NCBI RefSeq assembly: GCF_002878395.1
Contig: NC_061119.1
Span: forward strand, 19,643,830 to 19,707,829
Source: Capsicum annuum
Taxonomy: Eukaryota > Streptophyta > Magnoliopsida > Solanales > Solanaceae
Reading direction: 5' to 3'
DNA: 64,000 nt
In this document: positions 11,129 through 22,983 of the stretch, in pieces
Layout: the number at the start of each line of letters is the position of its first letter
Position numbering within the stretch: the stretch's first letter is position 1
Notes under the pieces: model-generated
Database searches by the model: none
What the model was told of the DNA's origin: nothing
Seen by the model: only the letters and a program-made list of their open reading frames with translations
Position numbers and translations under genes: made by a program

Positions 11129-11353
11129 ATGGCAAGGAGAAGATACCCACCTCGTCCTATGCGTAGGATGATGACAACTCGAAACCTCGATTTGCTCAAT
11201 TTGAGGAGCGGCCTGGATTTTTTTTCCCAGTGTCTTGCCGTTGATCAGCGGCGGCTGGACATGGAGCTATGTCGGATGACCCATTTTCTCCGGGCCATAG
11301 CCGAGAGGCTCCATTTGGACCCCCATGACCTCACCCTCCCACCATCCCCTTAG
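11129..11353 (+). CDS. 74-residue basic protein, unknown function
   Basis: The ATG sits in a good plant context (GAGAAAAAAATGGCAA) about 70 bases after a TATA-like CTATTAAAAG. The frame is clearly GC-richer than its flanks. The protein has an arginine- and proline-rich start (MARRRYPPRPMRRMM), a helical middle with regularly spaced leucines and arginines (LDMELCRMTHFLRAIAERL) and a proline-rich end (LTLPPSP). No membrane segment or signal peptide is seen. It lies between a MULE transposase and a large inverted repeat, so a captured gene fragment or an accessory MULE gene are both possible. I recognise no family. Confidence 0.4.
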   Translation: MARRRYPPRPMRRMMTTRNLDLLNLRSGLDFFSQCLAVDQRRLDMELCRMTHFLRAIAERLHLDPHDLTLPPSP

Positions 11354-11550
11354 TCTAGTGTAGTTTAGAACAATGTAGTTCATTGCGGAAGCTTTCATGG
11401 TGGCCTCATTTTGTAAATGAAAGATTCCCTTTTTGTATTTTTGGTTGGGATTTTGTCCCCAAATTTGTATATTTACATGCAATGAACTTTTATTTATGTA
11501 CAAGTTCGTGTTTACTTTATCTTTCATTTATTTATAATGAACTTTATTTA
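11354..11550. other. Probable 3' untranslated region of the 74-codon ORF
   Basis: AT-rich DNA with no coding signal, including AATGAA and AATAAA-like words after the ORF; the overlapping short frames have no protein-like character. Confidence 0.3.
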
Positions 11551-11795
11551 TTTGTTGATGATTCATCAGTATAGTATGTTTAAACATTTTTAAAGACTGT
11601 TTCATTAAATGTAAGAAATAAAATATTGAGGTTATTATCGACTATGCTAAATAGGAATTATATACTGATGTCTTTGTTGATGATTCATCAGTACAGTATG
11701 TTTAAACATTCCTAAAAACTGTTTCTTTAAACATAAGAAAGAAAATATTGAGGTTATAATCGACTACATTAAATATGAATTATATACTGATGTCT
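11551..11795. repeat. 122-bp direct repeat, two copies
   Basis: TTTGTTGATGATTCATCAGT starts at 11551 and again at 11673. Both copies continue through GTTTAAACATT, a CTGTTTC(A/T)TTAAA stretch and TATTGAGGTTAT(T/A)ATCGACTA. The second copy runs into the left arm of the large inverted repeat, so the duplication reuses its outer end. Confidence 0.75.
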
Positions 11796-13205
11796 TTGTT
11801 GAGATGATCCAGTGTATAGACTTATTATTGATTTACACTTAGGTCGATTATTGACCTGCGCAAGTGTCTATGCTCAATTTACTGAATATATGGGCAGTTT
11901 AAAATAATGACAAAAAAGAGAGATTAAATTAAATTAAATTAAAGTATGTCAATTAACACCATTCAAATATTATGAAGCAATTTAGATACATCAAATGTGA
12001 CACCCAGTCACTTTTGAACGTGATTAGGTGTTATCTAAGGCACGCTGTAGTCATAGATCATTGAGATGAGACTAAAAAAGAGGATAAATAAAATACAATA
12101 AATATGAATCATCCAAGCACTAAAGAACAACTACATATCATGACATGTGATTAGACGTGTGTAATGAGCATAAGGAAGAGTGATGGTTGTCACTTGTGGG
12201 TGTTGTTGGGACAAGTAGTGTTTGAGAACATGAAGTCCTTCTCAATACAAACGCTTGTTCTGAATTATTGGTTGTTACTACCACTGCCCTTCCTTATACC
12301 CATTTGATCGAGTGTCTAATTATTTTGTACTCTCATATTATGATATTTAGTCACTTTACATTGCGTGAATGATGTTTATTTATTTTATTTTATTTTACTT
12401 TTTCTTTTTTAAATCTCACCTCCTTCGAAAATAGACCTATGATGATATCTTGCATATATTATAGATAATTATCTTTATCTATACCAGACTATATTAATAG
12501 TCATGTATTGACCAATTGAGTCTATTTTCAAAGGAGGTTAGATTAAAAAATGAGAAATAAAATAAAATAAAATAAAATAAATAAACATCATTCACGCAAT
12601 GTAAAGTGACTAAATATCATAATATGAGAGTTCAAAATAATTGGACACTCAATCAAATGCGTATAAGGGAGGGCAATATTAGTAACAACCAATTACTCAG
12701 AACAAGCATCTGCATTGAGGACTTCTTATTCTCAAACACTACTTGTCCCAACAACACCCATAATTGACAACCATCACTCTTCCTTCTGCTCATTACACAC
12801 GTCTAATCACATGTCATGATATGTAGTTGTTATTTAGTACTAAGATGATTCATATTTATTTTATTTTATTTTATTTTATTTCTCTTCCTTTTTAGTCTCA
12901 TCTCAATGATCTACGACTACAGCATGCCTTAGATAACAATTGGTCACATTCAAAAGTGATTGGGTGTCCAAACTGATGTATCTAAATTTTTTTACAATGT
13001 TTGAATAGTGTTAATTGACATACTTTAATTTAATGTAATTTCTCTTTTTTGTCATTATTTTAAACTGCCTACATATTCAATTAGTTGAGCATAGACTATT
13101 ACGCAGGTCGATAATAGACCTGAGTGTAAATCGATAATAAGTCTATACACTTAATCATCAACAAAGACATCAGTATATAATTCATATTTAGCATAGTCGA
13201 TTATA
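11755..13205. repeat. Large inverted repeat (foldback), arms about 685 bp
   Basis: The left arm (11755-12436) is matched in reverse complement by the right arm (12520-13205), leaving a loop of about 83 bases (12437-12519). The outer ends read TATAATCGACTACATTAAAT on the left and, on the opposite strand, TATAATCGACTATGCTAAAT on the right; the inner ends read AAAATAGAC and GTCTATTTT. Arms differ by scattered substitutions and short indels, and each carries a (TTTTA)n or (TAAAA)n run. No coding region. It fits a foldback element or an inverted duplication of MULE subterminal DNA; flanking target duplications were not found. Confidence 0.85.
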
Positions 13206-13400
13206 GAAGACATAACATTCTTTAGAGACCCTTTGAAGTAAATGATAAACCAATTGAATTTTCCCCAACGGTCTAATCATTTACCAACAGTAAGAGGGTA
13301 CAATTTTTCAACGGTTAGTTTTTGATACATCAACTTATTATTTTTGAACTCTTCCATGTTCATTTATTCATCGCTTTCTCATTGTGCTTTAACAATAATA
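13206..13400 (+). other. Upstream region of the zf-GRF gene
   Basis: Non-coding DNA between the inverted repeat and the GRF start codon. An upstream in-frame ATG at 13344 would add 19 residues; ATG 13401 gives the more typical short N-terminus before the zinc finger. No clear TATA box. Confidence 0.35.
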
Positions 13401-13625
13401 ATGTCGCAGTCATCTCAAACATTCAAAAGTACTTATATTTGTCATTGTGGTAATCTCGCTATTTTGAAAACTTCACGAACCGACAAGTATCCAGGTCAAA
13501 AATTCTACAACTGTGCAGTTCGAAAGATGTGTTTTTGTTTAAATTAAAATTTATTTATGTTCATCACATAATACAATTTAAGAATTTATCGTTGTTATTT
13601 TAGGATAATGGTGGATGCTCTTATT
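13401..13625 (+). pseudogene. zf-GRF gene, 5' part (exon 1 and start of exon 2)
   Basis: Exon 1 (13401-13526) encodes MSQSSQTFKS followed by YICHCGNLAILKTSRTDKY and PGQKFYNC, the CxCG...S.T..PG..F..C half of a GRF zinc finger, a single-strand nucleic-acid-binding module found in many plant proteins of unknown role. After a short intron the sequence TTTTAG marks an acceptor; exon 2 from 13604 gives DNGGCSY, and the frame then stops because an LTR retrotransposon starts at 13626. The donor is damaged: the exon end reads AAAG|ATGTGTT, without GT at the position that keeps frame. The remainder of the gene lies 23 kb away, at 36830-37122. Confidence 0.8.
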
Positions 13626-13867
13626 TGTAATGCCCCGAGTCTGTATCCCGGATGCTACACGGTGCTTATGACCTCGAAGGACCATAAACTAATCCATGAC
13701 TAATATCTATTGTGAGCACTGAATAATCACAGGGTAATAATAATAATAACACTGAACTAAATACGAAAATTAGGTTGAAGTCGCCATAAGGTTCACAACT
13801 GAAAACAAATACCGAATACTGATAAATGAATATTGAAAACTGAAATACTATAGTCTGAAAGCCTCTA

Positions 13868-16488
13868 TGTAATGCCTCAAATCTGGTACCCGGAACGCTA
13901 CACGGTGCTCATGACCCCGAAGGACCACAAGCTAACCCATGAATGATATCTGTACCTGTATACTGCATAATATACTGTATAAATGCAAAAATAAAGGCTG
14001 AAAGGCGATAAGGTTCAAAACTATAACATAACTAATAAAACATAATATCTGGAGGGGGTATGAAATACCCAAAACAACTAAAATAACTTTCTAAACATGC
14101 TAGTCTAAAAAGCCTTTAACTGACTGAACTGTCTATTTAAGTAGTTGATGGGACATGTCCCCAACTAACTCTAACTACTGAAATAAATTAATTAATGAGA
14201 TAATAAAGTAATGGTCATGTCCTCGAAGGATGAGGACTCACTGCTAACTCTGATTGCTGAGACTGGAATGCTACTGATGCTCTAGAGCTCGTGCTTCTAA
14301 ACCTATGGTATAAAATACCATAGCGCAAATACGTTAGTATATTTGAATGTACTGGTATGCATGTGAGGTAGGCTGAATACAAAGGGTTTACATGCATGAA
14401 CTCTATTAACTGACTGAATAACATGAACGTGCGAATACATGCATGAATACATAATAACTATAACTGAGATCATGGCATTACTGAATTGGAATATTGATAA
14501 CATAAGTTTTTGTATAGCTGATATACTATTATCTGAATGACTGTGACTGACAGTCCTATTTCTGATAGAACTAGCTGAGTTTCATACTGAGCTGGGTGAC
14601 TATATCTGGCAGTCCTGAATTCTATAGAACTATCTGAGTTCTATTACTGAGACTGAGACTGAAACTGTAACTGTGGGAAGTAGTCATCTAGCCGACATGC
14701 CCCTAATAGGGTCCAATCTGTAACCCCAATTGAAAGGGTGTCAATACCGCGCCACTGGTAAGGACAAGATGTGAGTGATCCCTCATTTAATAGGTACTCT
14801 AAGGAGAATGGTGGGACCCTCATATAACAGGTTAAGCCACCCCATCAACCCTCATCTAACAGGTTAGATGTCTCAACGTATGCTGGCTACGTAGTTTTGG
14901 AGCACAAGGATTGCTTCTAAGAATCACTCCTTCTGCTCGCAGGTGAATTCCCATCCTTGGGCTTACTCGGTGCTGAATATTACTCTCATTTGATTAGATG
15001 CTGAATTAATTATACTAAACTGACTGGACTGAGTTCACTGAGTTTCGTTGACTGATGGAATATTACTGAGATCTGATAATTGGCTGAGATTACTAAGATT
15101 ACTGAGTTTTCTTGAGTCATGAGACTAACTGAATTCTACTAAACATAGCTTGACTGAGAGTATCTTGAAAACATGACACTGGCTCTAGGCACATAGCTAA
15201 ATTATCAGGTACAAGTACCCCCTGGACTCGATAGATGGAACTGATAACGCATGACTTTCTTGAATACAAGACCAACATCACAATCCATAATACAATAAGT
15301 TGGAGATTTCATGAAGTACTAGTTATAAAGCACCACAATGGCTACACATATATCCATAATTCACTGACTAAGACTTTTCATCAAACACTGGATATGCATA
15401 AACTTGTACATGAATGGGGAGTTCATATTATTATACTAGTATGACACTTTTCCTCCACATTGGAATTTAATCGAACACATGGGGAGCATGTTTTGGTTAT
15501 ACAATCATTAACACATCTAATAATCAAGGATACATCAATCAACGTGTAAATTTAAGGGTTTATCATGATTATTATGCAAATCACCACATCATAGGGTCAA
15601 TCATTGGAATATGTAATTTAAAACATGAATCAAAACCCCACAACATCATGACCATGAATTTTAATTCAATTTAAATCATGAACATTCATAAATACATAAA
15701 TCTTGGATTTTGAAAAGAGATTCTTGAGCTTCATGGGTAAAAGAGACCCATGAATCAACACATGACATACCTGGGTTGTGAGTTTCTTGAAGTTCTTGGA
15801 CTTGAAGAACTTGAATTTCTTAGTTTCTTAAAGGAGGATTTGGATCTTGTTCTTGGGGATTGATCTTAGAGAGAAAACCCTAATTTGATGTTGTAGATTG
15901 ATAATAAACTTATGAGTCTTGATAATGAACTTATGAGTCTATGTCTGATATTATTAGGTATTAGAAAGGGTGGTAAAAGATCAAAAAACCCCTTTTAAAA
16001 TTGAATTAAAATAGCTAAACAAAATATACGATGGTGCAATGGTCCGTCATTGGGTCGATGGTCTGTCAGTCTTGACCGTCGCACCAGGGCAAAATAGGGG
16101 TTCACTACCTCTCCTACAATGGTTTGGGCGATGGTCCGTCACTAGCTCAATGGTCTATCGTCCTGAGCCATCTCTCTTTGGCAGAAGGTGGTCTCACTGC
16201 CTCCGCTACGATGGTTTAGGCGACGGTCCATCGCTAGTTCGATGGTCCGTCGGCCCTTATTGTCGCACCTGGGCAGTTTTGACTGCTTTTTGTAAAATAT
16301 CCATATCTTTTTACTCTGATACCAGATTTGGATGAAATTGGTATTATTGGAAAGATAATTTAATTTCCCACATGATGAAAAGTGAAAATCTTGAAAATAC
16401 CATACTTATAAAAGTGGATTCATCTTTAGAACAAGTATTTAACATTTTTGGGATGAATTCAAGCTATGTAGAAGTAAGGGGTATTGCA
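13868..16488 (-). repeat. Element B 3' LTR
   Basis: About 2.6 kb, bounded by TGTAATGCC and GTATTGCA, next to the polypurine tract. Near its U3 end (16020-16280) is a GC-rich block built of GATGGTCCGTC/GACGGTCC words that can pair with one another; the same block is in the 5' LTR remnant (20320-20570). The TGCTGGCTACGTAGTTTTGG module is at 14881-14900. The plus-strand frame 16039-16335 lies wholly in this block and is not a gene. Confidence 0.8.
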
Positions 16489-16503
16489 ATATCTCCCCCT
16501 TGG
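16489..16503 (-). promoter_or_regulatory. Element B polypurine tract
   Basis: The minus strand reads CCAAGGGGGAGATAT directly before the 3' LTR start (TGCAATACCCC). This is the plus-strand priming site used in reverse transcription. Confidence 0.7.
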
Positions 16504-16866
16504 GAACATTCATCCTCGAATGAGACTGATTGAGAGGGGATAAATTGTAGACTGAAGCACATCCTAAACATGAATGACTGAAACATGACTCCATGACTAA
16601 CATGACTGATAAACTGAATATATATCATACTGAACATGCATATCTGATTTATGAGTGACTGGTTCCTGAATGCATGACTGAGTGTTCTGAGGAACTAAGT
16701 TTCTCACAATAAGAATGCATCTCTGATGCATGATTACTTGACTGAACTAATTTATTAATGAATGAATGAATATGCAATGGTATTTAATACCAAGTTTATA
16801 ATGTAATTCTGAACATGAAATGGATACCAAGCTTATAACTAAAACCTGAACATGAAATTGAAAATC

Positions 16867-18190
16867 TTAAGGAGAACTATTACCTTGAGCTAGATCTAAG
16901 TTATCAGAGAAGAGGTGAGGGTACTTGGTTCACGTATCTGCTTTTGCTTCCTAAGTAGCTCCCTCAACGAACTGATTTTGCCAAAGAACTTTGACTAGAG
17001 GGACTTCTTTGTTCCTCAGTATGCGAGTCTGGTACTCTAGGATTTTGACTGGAATCTCTTCATAAGAGAGGCTGTTTTGAACATCTATGCTCTGAATAGG
17101 GACTACTACTACTGGGTCACCTATACACTTCTTAAGCAAAGAGACATGGAAGACTGGATGAACCGAGGCCTGATCTGAAGGAAACTCGAGCTCGTAAGCT
17201 ACATTGCTAAAATGACTGAGAATTTTCAAGGGACCGACATATCGGGGACTGAGCTTTCCCTTCTTGCCAAACCGCTTAACTCCTTTAATGGGAGAGATCT
17301 TTAGATAGATATAATCACCAATCTCAAACTTGAGATCCTTTCTGCGCATATCTGCATAAGACTTCTGTCGGTTTTGAGTAGCCTGGAGTCTTTCTCTGAT
17401 CAATTGGACTTTTTCTAAAGTGTCGAATACTAAGTTAGGCCCTATAATTGAGGCCTCACTAACTTTGAATCAACTGATTGGAGATTTGAATCTCCTACCA
17501 TATAGAGCTTCGAATGGAGCCATTCGAATAGTGGAATGATAGCTATTATTGTATGCAAACTCAATCAAAGGCAAGTGGTCATCCCAACTACCCTTGAAAT
17601 CAATTGCACATGCCCTTAGCATATCTTATAATGTCTGAATAGTCCTTTCTACTTAACCATCTGTCTGAGATAATAGATATCGAAACACTGTACAATCTGA
17701 CAAACTCTCTAATATAGAGTTGGCGTAATCCTCGGCTGAATAAGAGGTATGAACCGGAAGGAAATGAGTTAACTTGGTCATTCTGTCTATAATGACCCAA
17801 ACTGAATTATGCTGGCGACGATTATGAGGTAAACCCATTACAAAGTCCATGTTCACTTATTCTCACTTCCAAGTAGGACTACTAAATTCATGCATGGACT
17901 TACTGGGCTTCTGATGCTCTATCTTAACCTGCTGACATGTAGAGCACTTATCCATAAACTCTGTGACATCTCTTTTCATCCCACTCCACTAATAGATCTC
18001 CCATAAGTCACTGTACATCTTCGTAGCCCCTGGATGAATCCAGTAGTGCACAGCATGAGCTTCTGCAAGAATTTTTTGCCTCAAGTAAGCTACACATGGA
18101 ACACACAGATGACCCTGACAACGCAAAACACTATCTCCCCCTTGGGCGAAAACCTCTACTTTCTGATCCTTGACTGACTCTTTCAACTTG
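16867..18190 (-). pseudogene. Element B integrase and chromodomain remnant
   Basis: Integrase joins element DNA to the host; the chromodomain would steer it to marked chromatin. From 18190 downward: zinc-binding HHCC region (HAVHYWIHPGATKMY, then CSTCQ near 17935), catalytic core (MNMDFVMGLP at 17856 gives the first Asp, ISDR near 17670 the second), GPY/F motif ([14 protein letters not shown], 17260 region) and chromodomain with [12 protein letters not shown] to a stop at 16867. A deletion of about 90 bases fuses ISDR to the later QTDGQ segment through the shared word CAGACAGA, removing part of the core. Stops and frameshifts elsewhere. Confidence 0.8.
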
Positions 18191-18255
18191 ACTAGGTTGG
18201 GATCTCTATCTTAATTTTGTTTTACCTCAAAAACTAGAGATTATTTTGAACTACT

Positions 18256-19473
18256 CTAAACCCATATGTCACCCTCCTCTGTATCAACTAAGTGAACGCC
18301 TAGTCTGGTAAGATGATAGACTTCCTGAGCTAGCTTTTTCTTACTGTCCTTGACATTAGCAACACTACCCATAGATAGTATACTGAGAGCGTCGGCCACC
18401 ACGTTGGCCTTGCCCGAATGATAAAGGGCACTCATGTCATAATCTTTCAAGAGCTCTAACTACCTCCCCTGACGAAGATTGAGATCTTTCTGAGAAAAGA
18501 CATACTAAAAGCTCTTATTATCTATGAACACATCTAAAAAAACTCCGTGTAGATAATGCCTCCAGATTTTCAAGGCAAAAACTATAGCTGCTAACTTGAG
18601 ATCATGAATAGGATAATTCTTCTCATGGGGTTTAAGCTGTCTGGAGGCATAGGTTATGACCTTACCATGCTGCATGAGGACACAACCCAAACCTACTCTA
18701 GATGTATCGTAATACACTACAAACCTATCCGGAAGAGCTAATATTGGGGATAAGGTGAGTTGAGTTTTCAACTCCTGAAAACTCTTCTCGCAAGAATCTG
18801 ACCATTGAAACTTGAATTTCTTCTGAGTCAATTTGGACATAGGGGATGAAATAGAAGAAAATCACTCAACAAACCATCTGTAATAGCCATCCAAACCCAA
18901 TAAACTCCTGATATCTGATGAAGAGATAAGTCTGGGCCAGTTTCTTACTACTTCGGTCTTTTGAAGATCAACCCTAATGCCATCACCGAAAATAATATGA
19001 CCAAGGAATGCCTCTGACTTTAGCCAAAATTTGCACTTACTGAATTTGGCGAATAAATGATAATTTTTGAGAGTCTGCAATACTATTCTGAGATGGTCTG
19101 CATGATCATACTTGCTGCAGGAATAGACAAGAATATCATATATGAAGACTATGAAGAACATGTTTAAGTACTGCTTGAATACACGGTACATCAAGTCCAT
19201 AAAGGCTGCTGGAGCATTGGTAAGACCAAAGGACATAACTAAGAATTTGAAGTGACCATAACTAGTACGAAAAGCTATTTTTGATATATCATATTCTTTG
19301 ACCCTGAGCAGATGATAGCCTGATCTGAGGTCTATCTTAGAAAAATAGCTGGCACCCTGAAGTTGATCGAACAAGTCATTGATTCTGGAAAGTGGATACT
19401 TGTTCTTGACGGTGACTTTATTGAGCTGATGGTAGTCTATACACATTCTAAGAGAACCGTCTTTCTTGCGCAT
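18256..19473 (-). pseudogene. Element B reverse transcriptase and RNase H remnant
   Basis: RT 19473-18862 is open for 203 codons: [30 protein letters not shown] (first catalytic Asp), [14 protein letters not shown], then FIYDIL where active enzymes have FIDDIL, so one catalytic Asp is Tyr. RNase H follows (18840-18505) with [15 protein letters not shown] and HDLKLAA, in which the catalytic Glu of HDLELAA is Lys. The link to the integrase region runs to 18256 (VVADALSILSMGS). Confidence 0.85.
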
Positions 19474-19542
19474 GAATAAGACTGGTGCGCCTCACGGGGA
19501 CACACTAGGTTTGACGAATCCCTTATCTAGGAGATCCTTCAA

Positions 19543-20230
19543 CTATTCTTTCAACTCTCTGAGTTTTGCTGGTGCCATTTTGTATTTTGGAATAGATATA
19601 GGAAGAGTTTCTGGAAGAAGATTGATGCCGAAGTCTATTTTCCTTTTGGGAGGAATTCCTAGAAGATCTTTGAGAAAGATATCTAAATATTCATTCTCTA
19701 CTGGGACTGATTCAAGACTGGTAGTTTCAGAACTAGTGTCCTTCACTGGAATAAGATGATAGATACATCCCTTAGATATCATTTTTCGTGCCCGAAGGTA
19801 GGAAACAAGCTGACCTCTGAAAACTGAAGTACTACCCTTCCACTCTAGGATGGGTTCATTCAGGAATTGAAATTAGACAACTCTGTTTCTGCAGTAGACT
19901 ATGGCATAGTAGGAATGAAGCTAATCCATGTTGAGAATAATATCAAAATCAGTCATCTCTAATTCGACTAGGTCTGCTGAAGTGATTTTCTAAGATACCA
20001 TAACCGGACAGTTCCTATATACCCATCGGGCTATGATAGTTTTACCCACTGTGGTATATACCGAGAAGGGATCTATTAGAATTTCAGGACTGACTCCGAA
20101 ATCAACTGCTATATAGGGAGTAAAAAAAGACAAAGAAGCTCCTGGATCTAGCAAAGAGTAAACATGTAATTGAAAGATTTGTAACGTACCAGTAACCACA
20201 TCAGGAGAATTTTCCTGATCCTGTCGGGAC
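19543..20230 (-). pseudogene. Element B protease and protease-RT linker remnant
   Basis: Aspartic protease with LLDPGASLSF (about 20155) in place of a typical LLD(P/S)GAT motif, then a stop and a further piece ending in MISKGCIYHLIPVKD and the RT-proximal linker (PKRKIDFGINLLP) up to 19543. The protease is cut at about 20230-20243, where pol joins the 5' LTR remnant; gag is therefore missing. Confidence 0.75.
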
Positions 20231-20243
20231 TAGAGAGCATAAA

Positions 20244-20773
20244 GTCTGATATTATTAGGTATTATAAAGGGTGGTAAAGATCAAAAATCCTTTTTTAAAA
20301 ATAACCTAAAATAACTGAATGAAATATGCGACAGTGGGTGCGACGTTCCATCACTGGATCGACGGTTTGTCGGTCCTCACCATCGCACCTGGGCAGAATA
20401 AGGGTTCACTGCCTTTCCTATGACAGCTTGGGCGACGGTCCATCGGCTTGATCCATTGGTATTTAGCAGATGGTGGTCTCACTGCCTCTGCTCCGATGGC
20501 TTAGGCGATGGTCCGTCGCTAGCTCGACGGTCCGTTGGCCCTCATCGTCTCACCTGGGCAGTTTAGACTACTTTCTATAAAATGTCCATATCTTTTTACT
20601 CCGATACCAGATTTGAACAAAATCGATATTATTGGAGAGTTAATTCAATTTCCCACATGATGAAAAGTGAAAATCTTAAAAATACCAGACGTATAAAAGT
20701 GTATTCATCTTTAGAACAAGTCTTTAACATTTTTGGGATGAATTCAAGCTAGGTAGAAGTACGGGATATTACA
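20244..20773 (-). repeat. Element B 5' LTR remnant
   Basis: Matches 15943-16488 of the other LTR from GTCTGATATTATTAGGTATTA to GGATATTACA, including the GC-rich U3 block. The remaining 2.1 kb of this LTR is deleted. Confidence 0.8.
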
Positions 20774-22969
20774 CTCTAGCTGTCTGAATATAGAGTTGAT
20801 GGGACAAGTCCCCAACTAATTCCATCTATTGAATGCTAAAATACAAAAATAATGGAAGATAACATCATCCTAAAACTATGAGGACTCACCACTAAATCTG
20901 CTACTGATAGTTAGGGCTGCTAAGTGCGTTCAGGATCCCGTGCGTCTGAACCTATGATTAAGACATCATAGCGCAAAACAAAATTATCCGTCAGTACTTT
21001 GAATGTACTGGCTTGCTAAGCGAGGTAGACTGATTTGCATGGGGCTCATATTTATGAAAAAAAATAGCTGAGTAACATGGACGTAACTAAATGAGAGTAC
21101 ATGCATGAATACATAAATTGTAACTTAGATTATGTCAAAACTGGATACTGAGTTCTGAATACTGATTAACTGATATTTGAGTTTACTGATATTGTAGTAC
21201 TAATAGCTGAGTGACTATTTTTGATAGTCCTAATTCTATAGAACAAAATTGAGTTCTATACTAAGCTGGGTGATTGTGTCTGACAGTTCTGAATATGTAG
21301 AACTGAACTGGGTTCTATGCTGAGACTGAAGCTAAAACTTTGGGAGGTTTTTACCTAACCAAAATGCCCCTCTCCAAATGGATTGGGGTCCAACTTGTAA
21401 CCCCCATTGGAAAGGTGTTAATACCATGCCATGGGTAAAGACAAGCTGTGAGTTAACCCTCTCTAACAGGAAGTACTTTCATCAACCCTCACTGGCAGGA
21501 AAACTCATATGAGATATATCAACCCTAGTCTGGCAGGAAGATATCTCAACCTATGCTGGGTACGTAGTTTTGTAACTCAGGGATAGCTACTAAGGGTCAA
21601 ACCCTATGCTGGCTGGAATTCCCCCATTCTTGGGTTCTCTCGGTGCTGATTCCTACTCCTAACTGAATAGATACTAAACTAATTTCTAAACCGTACTAGG
21701 CTTGACTGAACTGTTACTGATCGTACTGTCTAACTGAACTGAACTAAGTTTACTTAGTTCTGAGCTAACTACTGAAGCGAGACTGGGACTGATTACTGAG
21801 TATTACTATTTGCGATACTACTGAGACTGTTCTATAACTACTATAGCTCTAGGTAAACAACTAGATTTTTGGGTATTAAATACCCCAGGACTCGATAATA
21901 TGAAAAGTAACATACTGCATGACTGTAGTAGCATAATAGTATTTGCTTACTAATAATGCATTTATTTGAACATTTTTGCCAAACACTTGATATACATGAG
22001 CTTGTGCATGAATAAAATCACATAATAACATGTCATGCTTGCACTAATCAATTCACATAAGCATTTTGACAAACACTTGGGGAGCATGGGTATTTCACAT
22101 ATCAATAAACATGTAATACTATCATGGATACTATATTCAACTTGTAATTCAAGAGTTCAACATGAAGTTCACATAATTCAATCTACAATTAACTAGTTTC
22201 ATGGAATTTGTGATAAATCATGGAATTAAAAACCCATTTAACATCATAATCAAGATTAAATTCAAATTCAACATGAATTCTATGAAATCATTTAACTTTT
22301 AATTTAAAAGAGTTTCTTAAATTCCAAAGGTGGAAGGAAACCCTTGGATGAACACTTCATATACTTTGGTACTTGAATTGATGAAGGTTGATGGTGTGTC
22401 CTTGAATTTTGAAATTAGATCCCCTAGGGTTTGTTCTTGAGAGGATTTTAGAGAGAATTTTGCCTTTTGGATGACTTAATTATGTGTTTTTGGCGTTGAT
22501 ATGAGGTGAGAAAATGACCCAATTACCCCTCTGGACGCGGAGTTTTATTGACTAAAAATGTGCCCAGTGATGCGTAGACCGATGCGCCGTATCGATGATG
22601 GCCAACATGCCATATCGAGTTTGCATTGGTTCGCTAAAATCACACTGAAAGCTAGGGGAAATTATCAGTCGACATGGTGGGCGACGCGATGCATTAAAAT
22701 GCGTCGACCCACTATTTTGGTCACCTTAACATGGTTCAAATGAGGTTCAAAAAATTAGAAACTCACCCGAAGTGACCTACTGATATTCCTGATCATGAAT
22801 CAACCTAAAAATTGATACTTTAAGGTCTTCAGGATCAAGAAATAGGATCACCAACTTATGAAGCAAAAAATAATTTTAAGTGTAAACACTTAGCTGGAAT
22901 TTCTAAGTACGGGACCCCTTATCAAGCTCTAAGGGCTGAGTTAAGCTTAGAATTTTGTAGGGTCTTACA

Positions 22970-22983
22970 ATATCTCCCCCTTG
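22970..22983 (-). promoter_or_regulatory. Element A polypurine tract
   Basis: The minus strand reads AAGGGGGAGATAT immediately before the 3' LTR (TGTAAGACCC). Same form as in element B. Confidence 0.7.

Larger units (their letters stand above)
13868..20773 (-). mobile_element. Element B: Ty3/gypsy (Tekay/Del chromovirus), nested in A
   Basis: Begins TGTAATGCC (13868), ends ATATTACA (20773), with target duplication CTCTA at 13863-13867 and 20774-20778. The 3' LTR (13868-16488) is full length, but the 5' LTR keeps only its last 530 bases (20244-20773). The deletion joined pol directly to the middle of the LTR at GTCTGATATT and removed gag and the primer-binding site. Pol lies on the minus strand in the order protease, RT, RNase H, integrase, chromodomain. 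Many stops and frameshifts: not functional. Confidence 0.85.
13626..22969 (-). repeat. Element A 3' LTR, split by element B
   Basis: The LTR pieces are 13626-13867 and 20779-22969, about 2.43 kb when joined; the joined sequence runs parallel to the other LTR (34412-36824), including CTGAAAGCC..CTA..TGTCTGAATAT across the insertion point. A GC-rich block (22555-22710) with GCGATGCG and GATGCGCCG words lies in U3, and a CTGG(G)TACGTAGTTTTG module lies at 21557-21572. Confidence 0.85.

Noticed and set aside
12361..12420. CRISPR-like or satellite array from (TTTTA)n runs
   Set aside because: Simple AT microsatellite inside the inverted repeat arms; no spacers and the host is a plant.
16039..16335. 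98-codon plus-strand frame
   Set aside because: It runs antisense through the GC-rich repeat block in the LTR of element B, which explains both openness and composition.
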